Shown here piece after piece: positions 48,577 through 57,165 of a stretch of 64,000 bases of DNA (within the stretch, counting starts at the first letter, position 1; the number at the start of each line of letters is the position of its first letter). The position numbers and the translations under genes are program-made. The notes below the pieces were generated by a model. The model was given only the letters and a program-made list of their open reading frames with translations. It was not told the DNA's origin and searched no databases. The stretch lies in contig NZ_JAGGPL010000003.1 in the NCBI RefSeq assembly GCF_018613805.1, forward strand, positions 496,001-560,000, read 5' to 3'. The stretch is from Arthrobacter sp. ISL-48 (lineage in GTDB: Bacteria > Actinomycetota > Actinomycetes > Actinomycetales > Micrococcaceae).

Positions 48577-50346
48577 CTACTTGAAGCTGGCACCCACGAG
48601 CCCGCGGGTTGCGGCAATGAGCTTCATGGGATCGGCTGAACCTGCGGGAGGAACGTACACGGCCATCGATTCGGCGAAGCTCAGGACCATTCCCGTGGTC
48701 GTTTCCTTGCCGCCAGCGAGGGCTGCAGCGTCGTCTCCGATGGTCAGCTTGTCCCCTGATGCCTTGGGCGTGCCGTCGAAGCCGAAGTTGAGCCGGCCGA
48801 GCACCAGGGCGCCGCCGTCGACCGTGCGGAATACGACGGTGCTTTCCGGTACCACCTTGTGGGTGAAGGAGAAGTTGCCGTTCTCGCCCGACTTCACAAC
48901 TTCGGCCTGGTAGGACAGGGTATCTGCGATGTACGGCGAGGATTCGCCTTCCACCAACTTGTCCTTGAAGCTCGAATCCGGCGTTGTGAGACGGTCGGCG
49001 AGTCCGGCCAGTGCCTCCTCGCCGCTGTAGAGCAGGCCTGACTTGTCTTTCGCGGCCAGTGAGTCGGTCCCGCCCCGGGCGATGTTGGGCAAAGTAATGC
49101 CCGGCTGGAGCGGGGTGGCCTCGACCAGCTTGTAGTTTTCGCGGGGCGACGTCTGGACGAGCGTCAGTAGCTGCGGGACAACGTTCCCCTCGCCCTGGGT
49201 GACTGCCATGACAGATCTCGGCCAGTCCCGCTTACTCGTGACCACGGTGGTGAGGAGCTTGGTCGAGCGGACCGGCATCCGGGCCTCGTAGGAACCCACC
49301 TGTGAACGGATCTTGTAGTTCTGGGTGCGGACCTCAAGCTCCGTCCCGCCGACACGGGGGGCAAGTTTGCCGGCGTCCTTCGCCGCATCTCCGGCGTCTG
49401 TGGCGCTGGAGACCTGCTCCAGGATGCGTCGGAACTGGGCGTCAAGAAGGACGGGGGAGGCAGTCGCGGCGGCCGTCTGGGATGCGCCGGCGCTGGAATC
49501 CGTGGAAGGAGCAGGGGCGGGCGTCGTAGTGGCGCTGGCCGCCACGCCTGTTCCGGCCACAACCGCGGCGGTCACCGCCGCGGTGACGGCGGCCGTGAAA
49601 GCGGACTTGGAAGTAGTTGTGGACTCGCCACCTGCCTTGGTTTCGCCAGGCGTGACACTGCCGAGGCGGGCGGAGGACCGGGCTTCCGCCTTGGCGCGGG
49701 CCCGCTTGGCGAACCGGCTTCCTGCCCCGCCCTCGCCGTCGGGCTTGCGGGCAGAGAGCACGGCCAGGGCGATGCCGGCGAGGATCAGCAGCCCGCCGAT
49801 GACCATCAGCGGGATGGCCCAGGGCGTGGAGGTGTCATTCGGAAATGTCATGGAGATGGACGAAGGCGCCGGCTTTGTGCCGTCCGAGGCAAGCAGCAGG
49901 GACCAATCGCCGTCTGCAGGAGGAGTCCACGAGTAGTCCAGTTCACCGCTCGCGTTTTCACTGGACACCCACAGGTCCGAACCGGCGGGGTTCGGTGCGG
50001 TGGCATCGCCGTCGGCGTGCTCCATCTGGAGCGACTTCCGGTCTTCAGAAACCCCCGTGACGCTGTTGTGGGCGGTCTTGCCCACCCACGCGTCCACATC
50101 ATCGGGCCGGCCGGCTGCCAGGATGAAGTTGCCGTCACCCTTGATGCTGATCTTCACTGTGCCGCCGTGGAGCGCACGCAGGTGCTGGTCAATGACGGTC
50201 ACAGGCGCACCCGCGGCATCGGCAGGGGCCGAGGCCGTAAAGGTCTCGGACGGAGCCCAGAAAGTTTTCTGGCCGATACCGGCCAAAAGTGTGAGGAGGC
50301 CGAGCAGCACGAGTGCGACTGCAGTCTTGAAACGCAAAGGAAACAC
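48577..50346 (-). CDS. Large single-pass/two-helix secreted membrane protein, unknown
   Basis: 589 residues. Residues 8-25 (TAVALVLLGLLTLLAGIG) form a signal or anchor helix, and a second helix (WAIPLMVIGGLLILAGIALAVL) lies at about 174-195. Between them is an extracellular region with beta-rich text (HGGTVKISIKGDGNFILAAG). A charged segment and an Ala/Thr/Pro-rich region (to about 290, with a third hydrophobic stretch AAVTAAVVAGTGVAAS) precede a 300-residue folded C-terminus with no motif I recognise. The start is a GTG; no family can be named. Probably surface-exposed and envelope-related. Confidence 0.75.
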   Translation of the reverse strand: MFPLRFKTAVALVLLGLLTLLAGIGQKTFWAPSETFTASAPADAAGAPVTVIDQHLRALHGGTVKISIKGDGNFILAAGRPDDVDAWVGKTAHNSVTGVSEDRKSLQMEHADGDATAPNPAGSDLWVSSENASGELDYSWTPPADGDWSLLLASDGTKPAPSSISMTFPNDTSTPWAIPLMVIGGLLILAGIALAVLSARKPDGEGGAGSRFAKRARAKAEARSSARLGSVTPGETKAGGESTTTSKSAFTAAVTAAVTAAVVAGTGVAASATTTPAPAPSTDSSAGASQTAAATASPVLLDAQFRRILEQVSSATDAGDAAKDAGKLAPRVGGTELEVRTQNYKIRSQVGSYEARMPVRSTKLLTTVVTSKRDWPRSVMAVTQGEGNVVPQLLTLVQTSPRENYKLVEATPLQPGITLPNIARGGTDSLAAKDKSGLLYSGEEALAGLADRLTTPDSSFKDKLVEGESSPYIADTLSYQAEVVKSGENGNFSFTHKVVPESTVVFRTVDGGALVLGRLNFGFDGTPKASGDKLTIGDDAAALAGGKETTTGMVLSFAESMAVYVPPAGSADPMKLIAATRGLVGASFK

Positions 50347-50457
50347 CTATCATCAGCGGGGGTTTACCTTCAATAGTAACCGTTTTGTTACCAATAGCTC
50401 AGTTGGGTGCCTGAGACCGGCACCGCACCGCTTGATCCGGGCCCCGATCCCCTGCTG

Positions 50458-50486
50458 TTGACAAGGCTGCTGATAGTGTTTGCGAT
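50458..50486 (+). promoter_or_regulatory. Candidate promoter of the AI-2E family gene
   Basis: TTGACA (50458-50463) matches the -35 consensus, followed after 17 nt by TGCGAT (50481-50486). The start codon lies about 57 nt further on. Confidence 0.4.
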
Positions 50487-50543
50487 GATCATCACACAGG
50501 CCCGCAGCCGCGGCGCCACGCACGGACAGGCCCCAGAAACACA

Positions 50544-51854
50544 GTGACTGACAAAACGGACGAGTCCCCCGCGGGACAGGAGAATCCCGCCGCCCCCGAC
50601 TCCCGGGAGGCCGGCCCGTCCCGGCCCGCTCAGGGCAGGCGCGGCGGATCCGCTGCGGCCGCCCTTCTGGTAGTCATACGCCGCCTTCGGCAGCCGCTCC
50701 CGGGAGCACAACCCAGGCTCCGCTTTGAGATGCCGCCGGAATATTCCCACCAGGACGAAGCCGACACGGACGAGTCAGCGCCGACGACCCCGCAGTTCGG
50801 CAACCCGGGCCCAAGAATGTCCACACAGCACCCGCTGTACCTTGGGTTCATGGGCACGGTGGGCGTGGGACTTGCCCTGCTGGTCTACTGGATCGGTTCC
50901 AACACCACCCAGCTTCTGCTGTGGATCATCGCGGCCCTCTTTATCGCCCTAGGCCTGGAACCGGTTGTGGGCTGGATGGAGAGCCGGAAGATTCCCCGTC
51001 CAGTCGGCATCCTCGTGGCTGTATCGGTGCTGGTCAGCGCAGTCGCAGGTTTCTTTGCCACCCTGATTCCCACCATCGTGGCTCAGGTCACCGAGATCGT
51101 TGCCCAGGCTCCTGTCTGGGTCCGGGACTTCATTGACTCCGACCTGTTCCGCAGCCTCGATGACCAGTTCGGCCTCCGGGACCGCATCAGTGAAGAACTC
51201 GACAAGTTCGTCAAAAATCCCGATGCGGTGGGGGGTATCTTCGGCGGCGTGGTGGGCTTCGGCTCGGTCCTGGCCAACGGACTCTTCGGCACGCTGATTG
51301 TTCTCGTGCTCAGTCTGTACTTCCTGGCGGCGCTCCCCGCAATGAAGAAATGGGGCTACCGGCTCGCGCCGCGCTCACGCCGGGCGCGGGTAGCGGCGCT
51401 CTCCGAGGAAATCACCCGTTCCGTGGGCAACTATGTGATCGGCCAGGCCTGTGTGGCCCTGCTGAATGCAGCGTTCGCGTTCATCGTGATGAGCATCCTG
51501 GGTATCCCGTTTGCGCTCCTGCTTGCCTTCGTGGTGGCACTCCTCGCGTTCATTCCCCTGGTCGGCGGTATGATCGCGGCTGTCGTGGTGCTCCTGGTGT
51601 CGTTGACCGAGGGATGGCAGACGGCCGCCGCCTACGGTGTCTGCTACTTCGCCTACCTGCAGTTCGAGGCCTACTTCATCTCGCCCCGCATCATGCAGAA
51701 GGCGGTGGCCGTCCCGGGAGCCGTGGCCGTCATCTCAGTCATAGCGGGAGGCAGCCTGCTGGGCGTCCTCGGTGCGCTGATCGCCATTCCCACGGCCGCC
51801 GCAATCCTGCTCCTGGTCAAGGAGATCTACATCGTGCGCCAGGACAAGCACTAG
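50544..51854 (+). CDS. AI-2E family transporter
   Basis: 436 residues from a GTG. The first 95 residues are polar (ending PTTPQFGNPGPRMSTQHP). The membrane part starts at LYLGFMGTVGVGLALLVYW, with WIIAALFIALGLEPVVGWMESR and the terminal block RIMQKAVAVPGAVAVISVIAGGSLLGVLGALIAIPTA, quoted in parts, typical of the AI-2E/PerM/YdiK family. Functions vary (export, sodium/proton antiport, and autoinducer export in the founding member), so the substrate is open. Internal ATGs at 50730 or 50818 could be the true start since no Shine-Dalgarno sequence precedes the GTG. Confidence 0.85.
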   Translation: MTDKTDESPAGQENPAAPDSREAGPSRPAQGRRGGSAAAALLVVIRRLRQPLPGAQPRLRFEMPPEYSHQDEADTDESAPTTPQFGNPGPRMSTQHPLYLGFMGTVGVGLALLVYWIGSNTTQLLLWIIAALFIALGLEPVVGWMESRKIPRPVGILVAVSVLVSAVAGFFATLIPTIVAQVTEIVAQAPVWVRDFIDSDLFRSLDDQFGLRDRISEELDKFVKNPDAVGGIFGGVVGFGSVLANGLFGTLIVLVLSLYFLAALPAMKKWGYRLAPRSRRARVAALSEEITRSVGNYVIGQACVALLNAAFAFIVMSILGIPFALLLAFVVALLAFIPLVGGMIAAVVVLLVSLTEGWQTAAAYGVCYFAYLQFEAYFISPRIMQKAVAVPGAVAVISVIAGGSLLGVLGALIAIPTAAAILLLVKEIYIVRQDKH

Positions 51855-51867
51855 TTACTCACAAGCC

Positions 51868-52668
51868 CTAGGCAGCAGCCGTGGCCACCGGGCCGTCCCA
51901 CTCGTCCGGAAGCCCGGCGGGACCGGAGCCGGCCTCGGTGACCTCATCCACGATCTCGTTGAGGACCCGGGCGGCATACTTCTCGCCCACCCAAAGGTGC
52001 TTGGCGCCGTCGACACCCACCACCCGGGCCTGGGGGACCAATCGGAAGCGCTCAGCAGCGGCGGCGGGCCGCAGATAGTCATCATGCTCGGGCACCAGCA
52101 CGGTCAGCGGTTTGCCGGCTTCCGCCCATTGCCGTAGGTGGACGTCGGTGGCGCGATGGAGCGGCGGAGAAAGCAGCACAGCGCCCTCCACCTGGGAGGC
52201 TACTGGTTCCACCGCCCCGTACATGAGCGCCAGCTCGGTCCCGAAGGACCAGCCCACGAGCCAGCGGTTGGGCAGCTGGCGTTCGACGGCGAAGCGCGCC
52301 GCTGCCTCGACGTCGAAGCGCTCACCGATCCCTTCTTCGAACGATCCGTCGCTGGTACCGCGCGGCGAGGCCGTGCCCCGGGTATTGAACCTCAGCACGG
52401 CCACACCGGCCAGCGCAGGGAGCCGGTAGGACGCCTTGCGGTACACGTGGGAGTCCATGAAACCGCCATGGGTGGGAAGCGGGTGCAGGGTAATGAGGGT
52501 CGCCTGGACCGGACCTGATTCCGGCAACGCGAGCTCCCCCACCAGGGTGTGGCCATCCTCCGTATGGAGTTCAACGTTTTCGCGCCTGGCGGGGAGGACC
52601 GTGGACGCCCGGATCGGTGATGGACCCTCAGGCTGGTTGAATTCGTACGACGCCGGATCAAAAGTCAT
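51868..52668 (-). CDS. Alpha/beta hydrolase (BAAT/dienelactone-like serine esterase)
   Basis: 266 residues. LITLHPLPTHGGFMDSHVYRK gives the oxyanion region, WLVGWSFGTELALMYG the nucleophile elbow (GWSFG), and VGVDGAKHLWVGEK the catalytic histidine; VLVPEHDDYLRP may hold the acid. It is a cytoplasmic peptidase/esterase-like hydrolase of unknown substrate. TAAGCT lies 7 nt before the ATG, giving a leaderless start. It converges on the AI-2E gene, 13 bp away. Confidence 0.82.
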   Translation of the reverse strand: MTFDPASYEFNQPEGPSPIRASTVLPARRENVELHTEDGHTLVGELALPESGPVQATLITLHPLPTHGGFMDSHVYRKASYRLPALAGVAVLRFNTRGTASPRGTSDGSFEEGIGERFDVEAAARFAVERQLPNRWLVGWSFGTELALMYGAVEPVASQVEGAVLLSPPLHRATDVHLRQWAEAGKPLTVLVPEHDDYLRPAAAAERFRLVPQARVVGVDGAKHLWVGEKYAARVLNEIVDEVTEAGSGPAGLPDEWDGPVATAAA

Positions 52669-52681
52669 GCCAGCCAGCTTA
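52669..52681 (-). promoter_or_regulatory. Leaderless promoter -10 for alpha/beta hydrolase gene
   Basis: Reverse strand TAAGCT (52676-52681), 7-nt spacer, ATG at 52668. Confidence 0.5.
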
Positions 52682-52728
52682 GCGACCTTCGCAGCACCGT
52701 ACCGAAGTCCGGGCCGCGCGATGAATGC

Positions 52729-53097
52729 TCAGCGGTAGCGGTAGCTCCGCGACAGCCAGCAGTTTGTGTGCCAGTGACGCCGTTCGGCGAGCCCGGCGGC
52801 CGCCCCGAACAGGTGGTCGTCTTTCCACACCACCAGATGGGCGATTCCCGGAGGCACGGCCGTTGAGCAGCCGGGGCAGATGTAGGTCTTCTCCGCGTTC
52901 CTGGCGGTGATGGTCCTGACCATCCACTCGCCGTCGGGCGCACTCTCCCGGCGGGCAATGCCTGCCCGGGCACGCTCCAGGTCCAGCTCGGGGACCTCCC
53001 CATTTCCCTTCTTGCCAGCCGCATTGCCTGTGTTCTTACCTGCGGGTCCCGCGCTCTTCCCGGAAACGGGACGGCGGGGACGGTTGGAGCGCGGCAT
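52729..53097 (-). CDS. Small zinc-binding actinobacterial protein
   Basis: 122 residues. The basic first third (MPRSNRPRRPVSGKS and GKKGNGEV) is followed by VRTITARNAEKTYICPGCSTAVPPGIAHLVVW, quoted for its CPGC pair, and RRHWHTNCWLSR, giving Cys2-His-Cys-type zinc ligands. Homologues are often labelled ATP/GTP-binding protein, but no P-loop is visible; I would treat function as unknown and possibly nucleic-acid-binding. A longer in-frame extension upstream overlaps nucS on the other strand and is unlikely. The ATG follows CAGAAT at 6 nt. Confidence 0.78.
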   Translation of the reverse strand: MPRSNRPRRPVSGKSAGPAGKNTGNAAGKKGNGEVPELDLERARAGIARRESAPDGEWMVRTITARNAEKTYICPGCSTAVPPGIAHLVVWKDDHLFGAAAGLAERRHWHTNCWLSRSYRYR

Positions 53098-53109
53098 GCT
53101 TCCATTCTG
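53098..53109 (-). promoter_or_regulatory. Leaderless promoter -10 for zinc protein gene
   Basis: Reverse strand CAGAAT (53104-53109), 6 nt, ATG at 53097. The first base departs from TANNNT, so it is weaker. Confidence 0.35.
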
Positions 53110-53186
53110 CCTCAGCACCAGGCTTGCCTCCGCCCGGAACGGTCGCGGACAGGCCCCGCCCGGCAGGCCGGCCCTCGATGAACCGG

Positions 53187-53192
53187 TAGTCT
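53187..53192 (+). promoter_or_regulatory. Leaderless promoter -10 for nucS
   Basis: TAGTCT with 7 nt to the GTG at 53200; there is no ribosome-binding site in between. Confidence 0.5.
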
Positions 53193-53199
53193 GTACGGC

Positions 53200-53895
53200 G
53201 TGCGACTTGTCATAGCCCGATGCTCCGTTGATTATGTTGGCCGGCTCAAAGCCCACCTCCCCCTTGCCACCAGGCTCCTTGTGGTGAAAGCCGACGGGTC
53301 GGTGCTGGTGCATTCGGACGGCGGCTCCTATAAGCCCCTGAACTGGATGAGCCCGCCAGCCACACTCCGGGTGTCCTCACCCGAGGACATTGACCTTGAG
53401 CTCGGGGTCATGGAGCAGTGGACGGTACAGTCCGCAAAGACCGACGACCGGCTCATCATTAATATCCACGAGCAACTCCACGAGTCCTCCCATGACCTGG
53501 GCGTTGACCCCGGCCTCATCAAGGACGGCGTGGAAGCGGACCTGCAGCGGCTGCTGGCCGAACAGATCGAGACCCTGGGCTCGGGCTTCTCGTTGATCCG
53601 GCGTGAATATTTCACCGCCATCGGACCCGTGGACATCCTGGCCCGCGACGCCGACGGAGCCACAGTGGCCATCGAGCTCAAGCGCAGGGGCGATATCGAC
53701 GGCGTCGAACAGCTGACCCGGTACCTTGAACTGCTGAACAGGGATCCACTCCTTGCGCCTGTACGGGGAATCTTTGCGGCACAACAAATCAAGCCACAAG
53801 CCAAGGTCCTGGCCACAGACCGGGGAATCGACTGCATCACCCTGGATTACGACGCCATGCGCGGGGTAGATGACAGTGAATCCCGTCTGTTCTGA
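53200..53895 (+). CDS. nucS: Mismatch-specific endonuclease NucS (EndoMS)
   Basis: 231 residues. The C-terminal nuclease core has Asp145 in [12 protein letters not shown] and Glu159/Lys161 in VAIELKRRG, the restriction-enzyme-like D-ExK set. The N-terminal DNA-binding/dimer domain contains [22 protein letters not shown]. NucS provides mismatch repair in actinobacteria lacking MutS/MutL, cutting both strands at mismatches. The final residues DDSESRLF fit the sliding-clamp-binding tail reported for this family. In mycobacteria, too, nucS lies near the ATP synthase genes. Confidence 0.94.
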   Translation: MRLVIARCSVDYVGRLKAHLPLATRLLVVKADGSVLVHSDGGSYKPLNWMSPPATLRVSSPEDIDLELGVMEQWTVQSAKTDDRLIINIHEQLHESSHDLGVDPGLIKDGVEADLQRLLAEQIETLGSGFSLIRREYFTAIGPVDILARDADGATVAIELKRRGDIDGVEQLTRYLELLNRDPLLAPVRGIFAAQQIKPQAKVLATDRGIDCITLDYDAMRGVDDSESRLF

Positions 53896-53967
53896 GTCCA
53901 TTGTTTCGATCAAAGACCGGTTCAAAAATCCGTCCAACGGGCGCGCGCCGCACTCCCCGTGCCCCCG

Positions 53968-53990
53968 GCGAGTGGATTCACTCGCTTTTT
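53968..53990 (+). terminator. Intrinsic terminator of nucS
   Basis: GCGAGTG-GATT-CACTCGC followed by TTTTT: a perfect 7-bp stem, 4-nt loop and T run, 73 bp after the nucS stop. Confidence 0.85.
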
Positions 53991-54082
53991 ACCCAAAATT
54001 TATCCAATTGGCCGCTTAGACCGTTGACCTAACGGAACTGTCATGGAATTCTTATCTAAGTCTTTGTGTAGGTGTTTTTCAT

Positions 54083-54104
54083 GCTCGCAAGACATGTTGC
54101 GAGC
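54083..54104 (+). other. Leader hairpin 1 of the cold-shock mRNA
   Basis: GCTCGCAA-GACATG-TTGCGAGC: perfect 8-bp stem with a 6-nt loop, about 120 nt before the start codon. It is likely transcribed in the 5' untranslated region. Confidence 0.55.
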
Positions 54105-54112
54105 GCGAAGCT

Positions 54113-54125
54113 CCTGCAGCGCAGG
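54113..54125 (+). other. Leader hairpin 2 of the cold-shock mRNA
   Basis: CCTGC-AGC-GCAGG, a 5-bp stem 9 nt after hairpin 1. Together they could form a temperature-responsive leader, as known for cold-shock genes. Confidence 0.4.
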
Positions 54126-54222
54126 TTCCCGTAACCGGCAATCCAGGATTCTTCTCGCGGAGTGACCAAGTCCTGCACGAGGTGTGCTGGACTTAGACAA
54201 GTTCCATAATGAGGAGAAATAA

Positions 54223-54426
54223 ATGGCACAGGGAACCGTCAAGTGGTTCAACGCTGAAAAGGGCTTCGGCTTCATCACCCCGGATGACTCCGATGGCGAT
54301 GTCTTCGTTCACTACTCCGAGATCCAGACCGGTGGCTTCAAGACCCTCGACGAGAACCAGCGCGTTCAGTTCGAAATCGGTCAGGGCGCCAAGGGCCCCC
54401 AGGCTACCGGCGTAACGCTGGTCTAG
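54223..54426 (+). CDS. cspA: Cold-shock protein, CspA family
   Basis: 67 residues, exactly the family size. [18 protein letters not shown] contains the RNP-1 (KGFGFI) motif, and DVFVHYSEI the RNP-2 motif. It binds single-stranded RNA/DNA and acts as an RNA chaperone. A strong GAGGAG site lies 6 nt upstream, unlike the many leaderless genes around it, and a long structured leader precedes. It ends with a strong intrinsic terminator, so it is monocistronic. Multiple paralogues are usual, so the gene symbol is by family only. Confidence 0.95.
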   Translation: MAQGTVKWFNAEKGFGFITPDDSDGDVFVHYSEIQTGGFKTLDENQRVQFEIGQGAKGPQATGVTLV

Positions 54427-54443
54427 TCCCTCGACGGACGGCC

Positions 54444-54461
54444 GCGCTTAAGCTTAAGCGC
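54444..54461. repeat. Perfect 18-bp palindrome after the cold-shock gene
   Basis: GCGCTTAAGCTTAAGCGC, fully self-complementary, 18 bp after the stop codon and 15 bp before the terminator stem. Confidence 0.8.
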
Positions 54462-54475
54462 CCTTTCCGCGAATA

Positions 54476-54512
54476 AGTGGTCTCCGGCATCCGTGCCGGG
54501 GACTACTTTTTT
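54476..54512 (+). terminator. Intrinsic terminator of the cold-shock gene
   Basis: A 14-bp stem, AGTGGTCTCCGGCA against TGCCGGGGACTACT (two G-U pairs), 4-nt loop TCCG, followed by TTTTT. The strongest terminator in the window. Confidence 0.9.
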
Positions 54513-54615
54513 ATCCAGAGTTTTATTCTGCAGCCTGCCTGACCGTTCTGCTGCCAATATTCTTCAAGACATTATCTGTCACAAACGTTTTCAAATCCTG
54601 AACTATCAAAAGTCC

Positions 54616-57165
54616 TCAGCTCACCCGTCCACGCAGCAATCGGGCGCCCTGCCTGAGCGAGAGCCCGGGCAGATAGGCACGCGTAAGTGCCCTTCCGATC
54701 GCTGGCAGCTGCAACGGATCCTGGTAATACAGGTACAGCGTGCGGTAGTCGGGTTTGAAGCGCGATTTGAAGGCCGCCAGCGAACGGAACCCGTAGACAG
54801 GCTCCAATGCGTGGCCTACGACGTCGAGGATGCGGAGCACGTTTTCGGCGGGCATGGCCTCCCCTGGCTTCCCCGCCTCCTGCTCCCCGGGAAGTTGAGC
54901 CAGCGGCGATCCCGAGAGGGAAATAACACCCACGGTTTTCCGCAGTTCCAGCACTGCTGACGCGATCAGGAATTCCATGACCCCCGGAAATCCCTCTGGA
55001 GCCCGCCTCATGACATCGAGGGTTCGGCTGACCAGCCTGCCGCCGTCGTACACGGGGAGCCAGCTGGTAACGCCGTGCACTGTGCCCTCACCGTCCACGG
55101 CGAGGCAGCACAGCACTTCATCGTCCATCAACTCGTCGATGCCGCCCAGCGTAAAGCCCATTTCCGGAACAGATTTGGCCGCGGCCCACTCTTCCGACAC
55201 CTCACTGAGCCTGGCACGAAGGGCAGCCGGCAGCCCGTGGTAAGTCCCCCAGACAGCCTTTACGCCGAGCTTGTCCGCCCGGTTCAGGGCGGTGCGCACG
55301 TTCTGCCACTCCTTTCCCTTGAATTCGACTTCCCTCACGGCGAGCCTGGTTTCCTGGGCCACGGCCACCCGGTGGAAGCCCCGCGCCTGCAGCAGCGGCC
55401 ACAAGCTGTCACTGCAGGAGTAGAACGCCGGAATGAGGGCATGGCTGCTGCAATGCGCCAGGAAGCCTTCGGCCACGGCCTGATGGTTTCGCCGGGGGCC
55501 GAACGGGCCTGCGAGTGTGAGCGCGACGCTTCCGTGTTGCTGGTACGCCACCGCACCCCCGCCATCCGGACTGAACCAGTAACTGTTCGGTTCCCAGAGT
55601 GCCATCCAGGACAGCGAATCCCCTCCCTGATGCAGGAGGGTCCGGGCCACGGCCCGCCCGCTCCTGCCGGAGTCGTTATTGTGGTGCCGTCCCAGCAGCA
55701 CCCACCAGACCCCCGCCAGTGCTACTACCCAGAAGACCAGCCCGGAATACGCAAAGACGAATGCTTCCACGCTGTTCCGGTCGGCAAATACCCGACGGTA
55801 CAGGTTTGGAAGGGGAATCGGAAGGTACTGACGGGACAGTTCGGCCAGCAGGCCCAGCAGGCCTCCATCGCGCGACATTCCTCCGGCCGCCGTCCAGGCC
55901 AGGGCATAGCTGATCGAGAGGACCAGCCAGACGCCACACACCACTGCAGCGAGTATTCGGCGGGCAGATGGAACGGTCTCTACCCTGAAGTGGCGGCGGT
56001 TGGCCCACAACAGTACCGCCACCAACAACGGCACTGTCACCAGCGGAAGGATGTGGGCAAACCCCGAGCCCATGGCCGCGGTATGGGGGCGGGCCGGATA
56101 GTGCGGGATGAGGGCGAACAGGCCAAGGTAGACAGCCGCCAATGCAGCGACCGCCAACTGGATGACGATGGTGATGTTCAATGCCATCCGGCGGCCACGG
56201 CGCATTCCGTCGGCGCAGATCAGCAGCAGGACCACAGGAACCACCGCAAGTGCGAGTCCGAACGGCCCCGAGAAGCCTTGCCGTCCGGCCTCGAGGCAGG
56301 ACGCTTCCACCGTCGCACCGCAATTGAACTCGAGCTGGGTCAGCGTCGGCAACGGGTTCAGGACCACGTCGCGAAGCATGGCAAGTGGACCGGTAGGCGT
56401 CGCCGCAACGGCCGTCAGGATGGGGCCCACCGCGAAGACGGCGGCAGTCAGTGCCAGGAGGTTTCTGGTCTCGCGGCCGGTTGAGCGATGCCGGTGAAGC
56501 TGACCGTGGTCGCCACGCATCCACCAGCCGGCCGCGAGGCCCAGGACGGCGCCCAAAAAGCCGATCACGGTCTCCGGGTGCCCCACGTAGAGAACCAGCA
56601 GCAGGGATGTGGACAGCACTGTGGTCCTGAGTCTCCGTTGCCACAGGACCGGGAGGCGGCCGCTCGCTGCAAGGGAGACGGTGAGGACGGCGGCGTAGGG
56701 GCCGATCAGGCTGTTATCCGCCATGAGTCCCAGCCAGCCGTCCCCCGCGTAGCGCGCCAGCTGGGTGAGCAGCAGGAAGACCGTGACGGAAGCGAACTGG
56801 CCGCCGAAGAACAGCACGGCAGTAGTAGGTGCCCCCAGCCTCTTCTCGGCAATGCCCACCAGAACAAGGATCATGAGGGCCGCTGATAGATAGGCCAGGG
56901 GGTTGGTGGCAAAGAACAACGAGGTGAACACTGACCACCAGTAACCGGACTTCAGCCCGGGTCCGCTGACCGCAGCGACGTAAAGCATTTTCTCCGGTGG
57001 CCCGCTCAGGAAGCTCCCCGTCAGAGCGCCGGCGAGGAGAAAAACAGCCAGTAGGCCCAGCGTGAACGGCACCGAACGCAGCCGCGCCACTGTTCTGCGA
57101 AGCGCAGGACGCGCCACAGTCGCCCACGCCAGACCTGCCGTTCGGATTCCCGTACCTGCAGTCAT
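54616..57165 (-). CDS. MprF-like aminoacyl-phospholipid synthase (DUF2156) with rhomboid-like N-terminus
   Basis: 849 residues. The N-terminal half has about 12 helices, the first six (about 35-215) rhomboid-like but with DNSLIGPYAAV where active rhomboids have GASGA, so probably not a protease. The C-terminal DUF2156 domain (from about 500) contains LSWMALWEPNSYWFSPDGGG, VAVAQETRLAVREVEFKGKEWQNVRTALNRADKLG (in part) and a terminal YRSLAAFKSRFKP, as in MprF enzymes that transfer amino acids from tRNA to phosphatidylglycerol or related lipids. The ATG overlaps the upstream esterase stop by four bases. The amino acid and lipid used are unknown. Confidence 0.84.
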   Translation of the reverse strand: MTAGTGIRTAGLAWATVARPALRRTVARLRSVPFTLGLLAVFLLAGALTGSFLSGPPEKMLYVAAVSGPGLKSGYWWSVFTSLFFATNPLAYLSAALMILVLVGIAEKRLGAPTTAVLFFGGQFASVTVFLLLTQLARYAGDGWLGLMADNSLIGPYAAVLTVSLAASGRLPVLWQRRLRTTVLSTSLLLVLYVGHPETVIGFLGAVLGLAAGWWMRGDHGQLHRHRSTGRETRNLLALTAAVFAVGPILTAVAATPTGPLAMLRDVVLNPLPTLTQLEFNCGATVEASCLEAGRQGFSGPFGLALAVVPVVLLLICADGMRRGRRMALNITIVIQLAVAALAAVYLGLFALIPHYPARPHTAAMGSGFAHILPLVTVPLLVAVLLWANRRHFRVETVPSARRILAAVVCGVWLVLSISYALAWTAAGGMSRDGGLLGLLAELSRQYLPIPLPNLYRRVFADRNSVEAFVFAYSGLVFWVVALAGVWWVLLGRHHNNDSGRSGRAVARTLLHQGGDSLSWMALWEPNSYWFSPDGGGAVAYQQHGSVALTLAGPFGPRRNHQAVAEGFLAHCSSHALIPAFYSCSDSLWPLLQARGFHRVAVAQETRLAVREVEFKGKEWQNVRTALNRADKLGVKAVWGTYHGLPAALRARLSEVSEEWAAAKSVPEMGFTLGGIDELMDDEVLCCLAVDGEGTVHGVTSWLPVYDGGRLVSRTLDVMRRAPEGFPGVMEFLIASAVLELRKTVGVISLSGSPLAQLPGEQEAGKPGEAMPAENVLRILDVVGHALEPVYGFRSLAAFKSRFKPDYRTLYLYYQDPLQLPAIGRALTRAYLPGLSLRQGARLLRGRVS

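Larger units (their letters stand above)
53896..54222. other. 327-bp non-coding region between nucS and the cold-shock gene
   Basis: It holds the nucS terminator, a possible TTGACC -35 at 54024 without a convincing -10, and a structured leader for the cold-shock mRNA. AT content rises around 53995-54060. No open reading frame or tRNA is seen. Confidence 0.7.
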
